Below, piece after piece: positions 59,249 to 64,000 of a stretch of 64,000 nucleotides of DNA (the stretch's first letter is position 1; every line of letters begins with the position of its first letter). The translations under genes and the position numbers were made by a program. The notes beneath the pieces are model-generated. The model saw nothing but the letters and a program-made list of their open reading frames with translations, had not been told where the DNA came from and did no database searches. Source of the stretch: Winogradskyella ouciana (lineage in GTDB: Bacteria; Bacteroidota; Bacteroidia; Flavobacteriales; Flavobacteriaceae); contig NZ_WJYA01000004.1 in NCBI RefSeq assembly GCF_009709615.1, forward strand, positions 434,001 through 498,000, given 5' to 3'.

Positions 59249-60131
59249 TGCAGTACTACTTAAAGAAACCGTTGATGGCTTGAACATAAAACCAGATGGA
59301 GTTTATGTAGATGTCACGTTTGGTGGAGGAGGCCATAGTAGGGAGATTTTATCCAGACTTGGGCCGAACGGTAAACTCTATGCTTTTGATCAAGATAAGG
59401 ACGCGTTGTCCAATACCATTGAAGACGATCGGTTTGTTCTCATTAATGAGAATTTTAGATATATAAAAAGGTTCTTAAGATTTTATGGAGTAAAGGAAGT
59501 TGATGGTGTATTGGCAGACTTCGGAGTCTCATCACATCAGTTTGATGTTGCAGAACGTGGTTTTTCAACACGTTTTGAAGCGAAGCTTGATATGCGAATG
59601 AACCAAAACAGCAAGCTGTCTGCTTTTGAAGTGATTAATAATTATGAAGAAGAGCAGCTTAGGGCAGTGCTTTATCAATATGGAGAACTGAGACAAGCAC
59701 CAGCTATGGCAAGGGTAATTGTTTCGGAGCGAAAAGTAGCACCAATTGAAACCAGCGAGCAATTAAAGGTGGTCTTGAAACAGTTTCTAAATCACAGGAA
59801 GGAAAATAAGGTATTGGCTCAAATTTTTCAAGCCATCCGAATAGAAGTGAATCAAGAGATAGAGGTGTTGAAAGAATTGCTTTTACAGATGCCAGAAATA
59901 TTGAAAGTTGGTGGGAGATTAAGTTTTATATCGTACCATTCTTTGGAGGATAGGCTGGTAAAACGTTTTATAAGAAACGGCTTGTTTGAAGGAGAGCCTG
60001 AGCGTGATGTCTTCGGAAATTTTGAAGTGCCATTAAAAAAAGTGGGCAAATTAATAGTGCCATCAGCATCAGAAATAAAAAACAACAATAGAGCACGGAG
60101 CGCAAAGCTTCGTATTGCTAAGAAGATATAA
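59235..60131 (+). CDS. rsmH: 16S rRNA (cytosine1402-N4)-methyltransferase
   Basis: A 298-residue methyltransferase from the ATG at 59235 (MEYHNAVLLKETVDGL), the start that fits the family. Three ATGs just upstream (59223-59229) would add four residues. SAM binding is marked by DVTFGGGGHSREIL (about 24-37) and by ADFGVSSHQFD; the C-terminal part has SYHSLEDRLVKRF. It methylates C1402 in the ribosomal P site. It overlaps mraZ by 14 bases. Confidence 0.95.
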   Translation: MEYHNAVLLKETVDGLNIKPDGVYVDVTFGGGGHSREILSRLGPNGKLYAFDQDKDALSNTIEDDRFVLINENFRYIKRFLRFYGVKEVDGVLADFGVSSHQFDVAERGFSTRFEAKLDMRMNQNSKLSAFEVINNYEEEQLRAVLYQYGELRQAPAMARVIVSERKVAPIETSEQLKVVLKQFLNHRKENKVLAQIFQAIRIEVNQEIEVLKELLLQMPEILKVGGRLSFISYHSLEDRLVKRFIRNGLFEGEPERDVFGNFEVPLKKVGKLIVPSASEIKNNNRARSAKLRIAKKI

Positions 60132-60141
60132 TATAATGTCA

Positions 60142-60161
60142 CACTGAGCGCAGTCGAAGTG
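60142..60161. repeat. Palindromic repeat between rsmH and ftsL
   Basis: CACTGAGCGCAGTCGAAGTG, with outer stem CACT/AGTG. It belongs to the same family as the elements at 40446, 40709 and 41043. Confidence 0.8.
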
Positions 60162-60191
60162 TTTTATTAGAATAGAACAAATTAAAAGAGA

Positions 60192-60209
60192 TTCCTGCCT
60201 ATGCAGGAA
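60192..60209. repeat. Palindromic repeat before ftsL
   Basis: TTCCTGC-CTAT-GCAGGAA, a perfect 7-bp hairpin ending 5 bases before the ftsL start. It could affect translation of ftsL. Confidence 0.75.
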
Positions 60210-60214
60210 GTAGC

Positions 60215-60535
60215 ATGAAGAAAAACATCTACAGCATATTACGTGGAAAGTTTCTAATCAGTGATGATTCGTTTAAAAATTGGCGCATCATCATTTTTAT
60301 TTCGGCATTGGCCATTGTAATGATTGCCAGTTCGCATAGTGCAGACAAAAAAGTGCATGAAATTGCAAGACTCACTAATGAGGTAAAGGAATTAAGGTCA
60401 GCATTTGTAGATGGACGCTCAACATTGATGCGATTAAAAATGGAGTCAACCATTATAAAAAAAGTGGCGGAAAAGGACATTAAGATTTCTGAGATTCCCC
60501 CAACAAAAATTAGAGTAAGATCACAACAAGAATAA
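60215..60535 (+). CDS. ftsL: FtsL-like cell-division protein
   Basis: A 106-residue single-pass membrane protein. It has a cytosolic leader of about 25 residues, one helix (about 26-43, IIIFISALAIVMIASSH) and a periplasmic coiled coil (VHEIARLTNEVKELRSAF...LMRLKMESTIIKKVAEKDI). The sequence is divergent from E. coli FtsL, but the position between rsmH and the PBP and the layout match. It would link FtsQB to FtsWI at the septum. Confidence 0.85.
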   Translation: MKKNIYSILRGKFLISDDSFKNWRIIIFISALAIVMIASSHSADKKVHEIARLTNEVKELRSAFVDGRSTLMRLKMESTIIKKVAEKDIKISEIPPTKIRVRSQQE

Positions 60536-60538
60536 ACT

Positions 60539-62551
60539 TTGGCAACAACAGAAACCAACATATTAAACAGATTGTACTTCGTAGCAGGCTGCATGTTTGT
60601 CTTTGCGCTTGCTGTGGTGTTTAAGTTGTGTACTATTCAATTTATCCAAGGAGATGAGTACAGGGAATTGGCCGAAAAACGAACAGTCAAGGATTTCGAC
60701 ATAGAGCCCAATCGAGGCAATGTATATTCAGCAGATGGTAGTTTATTGGCGACTTCCATTCCAAAATACGACATAAGAATTGATGCGATACAGGCAAAGG
60801 ATCCAGTGTTTGAAGAACACATAGGTGCATTAGCAGATTCACTTTCGGTTTATAAAGGAAAGCCAGCATCTTACTACAAAAACATCATAAGAAAAGCACG
60901 CCAAAACAAGAACAGATATTTCCTCTTGGCCAGAAATATTAGCTATTCAGATTATATAAGAATGCGGAACTTCCCGTTGCTTAATCTTGGAGCAATAAAG
61001 GGAGGCTTAATTGTAGAACAAACCACAAGACGTGAGCATCCTATGGGTGAAATTGCTGCACGATCAATTGGTTATGAGCGTTTTGACGAAGATGGCCATG
61101 TAAGCAGGGCAGGTATCGATGGTGCTTTTGGTGAAAAATATTTAAGAGGTGTCAAAGGAAAACGTTTAAAACAAAAAATAGGAAATGGGCAATGGAAACC
61201 AATTGCCGATTTTGACCAAGTTGAACCGCAGGATGGCTACGATGTCTATACGACGATTGATGTTAACATTCAAGATATAGCGCACCATTCGCTTCTAGGT
61301 CAACTTGAAAAATATGAAGCAGAACATGGTTGTGTTGTGGTTATGGAAGTAAAGACCGGTGAAATAAAAGCTATAGCTAACCTAGCTAAAACATCAAAAG
61401 GAACCTACTACGAGAAAAGAAATTATGCTGTGTATGAGTCTCACGAGCCAGGCTCAACGTTCAAGGTTATGGCCATGATGGCTGCTCTTGAAGATAAGGT
61501 TATAGACACTTCTACGGTTATCGATACAAAGAATGGACGAAAATACTTTTATGGTCGCGTAATTAATGATTCTGGTAATGGTTATGGGAAGATATCGGCT
61601 GCTAGAACCTTGGAAGTATCCTCTAACATTGGTTTGGCAACCATTATTGATGAAAACTACTCAAAAAACCCTAAGAAATTTATAAACCACATTAAGCGAT
61701 GGAAGCTAAACGATTCCTTGGATATACCAATTTTAGGTGAGGGTATTCCCAATATACCTGAGCCAGGTAAATCTAACTGGAGTAAAAATGCTTTACCATC
61801 AATGGCTTACGGCTATAATTTAACAATTACACCATTGCAATCGCTAACATTTTATAATGCCATTGCCAATAAAGGTGAAATGATAAAACCTCGCTTTATT
61901 AAGTCCGTAAAATCCTTCGATAAGGATATTGAAGTGTTTAAAAAGGAAGTCTTGGTCGATAAGATATGTTCAGATAAAACTTTGTCAGAAATACAGGATA
62001 TTCTAAAAAATGTAGTGATTCGTGGGACGGGAAAACGTATGTATTCCGAAACGTTTTCCATGGCAGGAAAAACTGGTACAGCCAGAACGGACTATGCTAA
62101 TTATGAAGAATGGAGAAAGGACAGAAAGTACATTTCATCTTTTGCAGGTTACTTTCCGGCTGACAATCCAAAGTATTCTTGTATTGTGGTAATCCATAAA
62201 CCAAGCACAGAAGTTGGATACTATGGAGCAGATGTTACAGGTCCAGTTTTTAAACGTATTGCCCAAAAAATATACACAGATACACCGATTATAGATGAAG
62301 TAAAAACTTTAGACTTTAATAATAAAGTGGTTGATGAAGATTTTGAAGACTACTATGAAAACGCCCGTAAATACAAAGAGTTAATGCCAAGTGTCATTGG
62401 CATGCCTGCAATGGATGCAATAGCTCTACTTGAAAATCTTCAGGTTAACGTAAAAGTTAAGCTAAAGGGCAGCGGCATCATAAAAGCACAGTCTGTTGAA
62501 AGACATCAGAAATTAAAGCCTAACCAAACCATTGTCTTAGAAGCATCATGA
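60539..62551 (+). CDS. ftsI: Septal penicillin-binding protein with PASTA domain
   Basis: A 670-residue class B PBP. It has one N-terminal helix (about 15-32), a dimerisation/pedestal domain (about 50-215), and a transpeptidase domain with the active-site Ser306 in STFK (306-309), SSN near 361, and KTG near 515 (AGKTGTART). One PASTA domain ends the protein (about 610-670, LMPSVIGMPAMDAIALLENL). The start is a TTG at 60539, 3 bases after ftsL; the next Met lies within the helix. It makes the septal peptidoglycan cross-links. Confidence 0.94.
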   Translation: MATTETNILNRLYFVAGCMFVFALAVVFKLCTIQFIQGDEYRELAEKRTVKDFDIEPNRGNVYSADGSLLATSIPKYDIRIDAIQAKDPVFEEHIGALADSLSVYKGKPASYYKNIIRKARQNKNRYFLLARNISYSDYIRMRNFPLLNLGAIKGGLIVEQTTRREHPMGEIAARSIGYERFDEDGHVSRAGIDGAFGEKYLRGVKGKRLKQKIGNGQWKPIADFDQVEPQDGYDVYTTIDVNIQDIAHHSLLGQLEKYEAEHGCVVVMEVKTGEIKAIANLAKTSKGTYYEKRNYAVYESHEPGSTFKVMAMMAALEDKVIDTSTVIDTKNGRKYFYGRVINDSGNGYGKISAARTLEVSSNIGLATIIDENYSKNPKKFINHIKRWKLNDSLDIPILGEGIPNIPEPGKSNWSKNALPSMAYGYNLTITPLQSLTFYNAIANKGEMIKPRFIKSVKSFDKDIEVFKKEVLVDKICSDKTLSEIQDILKNVVIRGTGKRMYSETFSMAGKTGTARTDYANYEEWRKDRKYISSFAGYFPADNPKYSCIVVIHKPSTEVGYYGADVTGPVFKRIAQKIYTDTPIIDEVKTLDFNNKVVDEDFEDYYENARKYKELMPSVIGMPAMDAIALLENLQVNVKVKLKGSGIIKAQSVERHQKLKPNQTIVLEAS

Positions 62552-64000
62552 TGATATTAAAAGACATATTGTACAAGGTTACTATTAACGCTGTGGTTGG
62601 TAGCACAAGTATTTCTGTCAATAAAATAGAATTCGATTCGCGCCAAATCAAAAAGAATGATGTTTTCGTAGCCATATCTGGCACAATTACAGATGGTCAC
62701 AAGTTTATTGAAAAAGCCATTGCTGATGGAGCAATTGCTATAGTGTGTGAAACACTCCCTAAATCTCTAGAAGAGGGGGTGACCTACATAGAAGTGGCTA
62801 ACTCTAACCAGGCATTGGCATATATGGCGGCAAATTATTACCAGCATCCATCAGAAAATTTAAAACTGATTGGAGTCACTGGGACTAATGGCAAGACTAC
62901 GGTTACAAGTTTACTGTATCAGCTTTTCAAGAAGGCAGGATATAAGGTTGGGTTATTATCTACAGTAAAAGTTATGGTAGATGACAAAACCTTTAGAGCC
63001 ACACATACCACCCCAGATTCATTGACAATCAACAAGTATCTTAAAATGATGAATGACGAAGGCGTGGAATTCTGTTTTATGGAGGTGAGTTCTCACGGCA
63101 TTCATCAAAGTAGAACGGAAGGCTTAAAGTTTGCTGGTGGAATCTTCACCAACCTTTCACATGACCACCTAGACTATCACGACTCGTTTGCGGAATACAG
63201 AGATGTAAAAAAAGCATTCTTTGACGGATTGCCTAAGGATGCATTCGCCTTATCCAATATGGATGATAAGAATGGTTTGGTAATGCTTCAAAATACAGTG
63301 GCTAAAAAATATACCTATGCCCTAAAGAATTATTCGGATTACAGAGCGCAAATTTTAGAAAACGAATTTGGAGGCTTACTTCTTAAAGTTAATGATAATG
63401 AATTGTGGACGCGCTTAATAGGAAGCTTTAACGCCTATAACATCTTGGCAATTTACGGAGCAGCCGATTTGTTGGGATTAGAAAGCGAAGAAGTTTTAAG
63501 ATTAATAAGCGAGTTGGAAAATGTATCAGGACGCTTTCAATATTTTATTTCCGAAGAGAAAATCACAGCTATTGTGGACTATGCGCATACACCAGATGCC
63601 TTAAAGAACGTATTGGAAACCATAAATAACATTAGAACCAAAAACGAAGAATTGATTACGATTGTTGGTTGTGGCGGAGATAGAGACAAAACAAAGAGAC
63701 CAAAAATGGCGCATATCGCATCAGCTTTGAGCACTAAGGTGATTTTTACAAGTGACAATCCACGTAGCGAAGTCCCTGAAACCATAATTGAAGATATGGA
63801 AAAAGGTGTTGAGCCACAGAATTTTAAAAAGACCCTGTCAATAACAGATAGAAAACAAGCGATTAAAACAGCGTGTCAAATGGCAGAAGCCAAAGATATC
63901 ATCTTAATAGCTGGTAAAGGACACGAAACCTATCAAGAGATCAAAGGAGAGCGCTTCGATTTTGATGATTATAAAATAGTACGAGAATTTTTAAAACAAT
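62548..64000 (+). CDS. murE: UDP-MurNAc-tripeptide synthetase (DAP-adding), 3'-truncated by the window
   Basis: About 484 residues are visible and the frame is open at the window end; only a few residues can be missing (the family is about 485-490). It starts at the ATG of the ATGATG overlapping the ftsI stop. The ATP loop is GVTGTNGKTT (about 109-118), substrate contacts lie in THTTPDSL and EVSSHGIHQSR, the second domain has DYAHTPDAL, and DNPRSE near 411 is the signature for meso-diaminopimelate. It adds DAP to the peptidoglycan precursor in the cytosol. Confidence 0.95.
   Translation, partial: MMILKDILYKVTINAVVGSTSISVNKIEFDSRQIKKNDVFVAISGTITDGHKFIEKAIADGAIAIVCETLPKSLEEGVTYIEVANSNQALAYMAANYYQHPSENLKLIGVTGTNGKTTVTSLLYQLFKKAGYKVGLLSTVKVMVDDKTFRATHTTPDSLTINKYLKMMNDEGVEFCFMEVSSHGIHQSRTEGLKFAGGIFTNLSHDHLDYHDSFAEYRDVKKAFFDGLPKDAFALSNMDDKNGLVMLQNTVAKKYTYALKNYSDYRAQILENEFGGLLLKVNDNELWTRLIGSFNAYNILAIYGAADLLGLESEEVLRLISELENVSGRFQYFISEEKITAIVDYAHTPDALKNVLETINNIRTKNEELITIVGCGGDRDKTKRPKMAHIASALSTKVIFTSDNPRSEVPETIIEDMEKGVEPQNFKKTLSITDRKQAIKTACQMAEAKDIILIAGKGHETYQEIKGERFDFDDYKIVREFLKQ

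Noticed and set aside
60229..60594. 121-residue antisense ORF over ftsL
   Set aside because: Overlaps conserved dcw genes completely and has no recognisable features.

Overview
The window is 64 kb of AT-rich chromosome from a member of the Flavobacteriaceae (Bacteroidota), most likely marine. The reasons are an STN-type TonB-dependent receptor paired with an ECF sigma factor and FecR, the 'HYC_CC_PP' and 'GYDIA' families, Bacteroidetes-type promoters (TTTG-N18/19-TAnnTTTG), almost no Shine-Dalgarno sequences, and a flavobacterial gene order around coaX, lptC, the CNNM/CorC protein and a PpiD-like isomerase. The genus cannot be fixed from the sequence alone.

Layout. (1) 0.26-7.0 kb: stress and repair genes, namely a SemiSWEET, a YghA-like SDR, a DUF2383 four-helix protein, MgtC, a small charged protein, a Ku-LigD end-joining pair and a DUF421 protein. 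(2) 7.1-24.4 kb: a one-directional copper/silver resistance block. It opens with a P-type ATPase that has lost its whole catalytic core. It continues with an HYC_CC_PP protein, CusA, TolC, a multicopper oxidase with a barrel-like tail, DUF3347, haem-binding and SnoaL-like proteins, an AraC regulator with a CxxC metal-binding-like N-terminus, CopA, DUF2911, PepSY, DUF305, CusB and an HMA lipoprotein. Together these would oxidise periplasmic Cu(I), pump it out of the cytoplasm and across the outer membrane, and buffer the remainder. (3) 24.5-31.7 kb: an ECF sigma / FecR / TonB receptor system with two divergently encoded acidic lipoproteins built from repeated modules, and a small ORF. Three genes or operons here share a bipartite upstream motif, TGGGACAAT-N12-TGTTTTAA, always pointing at the gene; this is probably the promoter of the local ECF sigma factor. 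(4) 31.7-39.7 kb: tRNA-Phe, coaX, two envelope genes, lptC, a CNNM/CorC protein and a PpiD-like isomerase. (5) 39.7-42.4 kb: HMG-CoA reductase and a GYDIA kinase (mevalonate pathway), with a GIY-YIG ORF between them bracketed by inverted copies of a palindromic repeat. (6) 42.5-58.5 kb: housekeeping genes, including DPP-IV plus a peptide transporter, thioredoxin, ComEC, a pentapeptide-repeat membrane protein with a Gln-Asn heptad stalk, NlpC/P60, lpxB, surE, a C-terminal processing protease, an OppC-like permease, engB and a hydrolase. (7) 58.7-64 kb: the start of the dcw division cluster (mraZ, rsmH, ftsL, ftsI, murE), preceded by 10-bp-spaced GTGG repeats that look like MraZ operators. MurE runs off the end.

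The most interesting parts are the shared ECF-type motif and its modular lipoproteins, the GIY-YIG ORF and nested palindromes, and the gutted P-type ATPase at the edge of the copper block. No CRISPR array, rRNA, integrase or transposase was seen. No gene-free stretch exceeds 300 bases.
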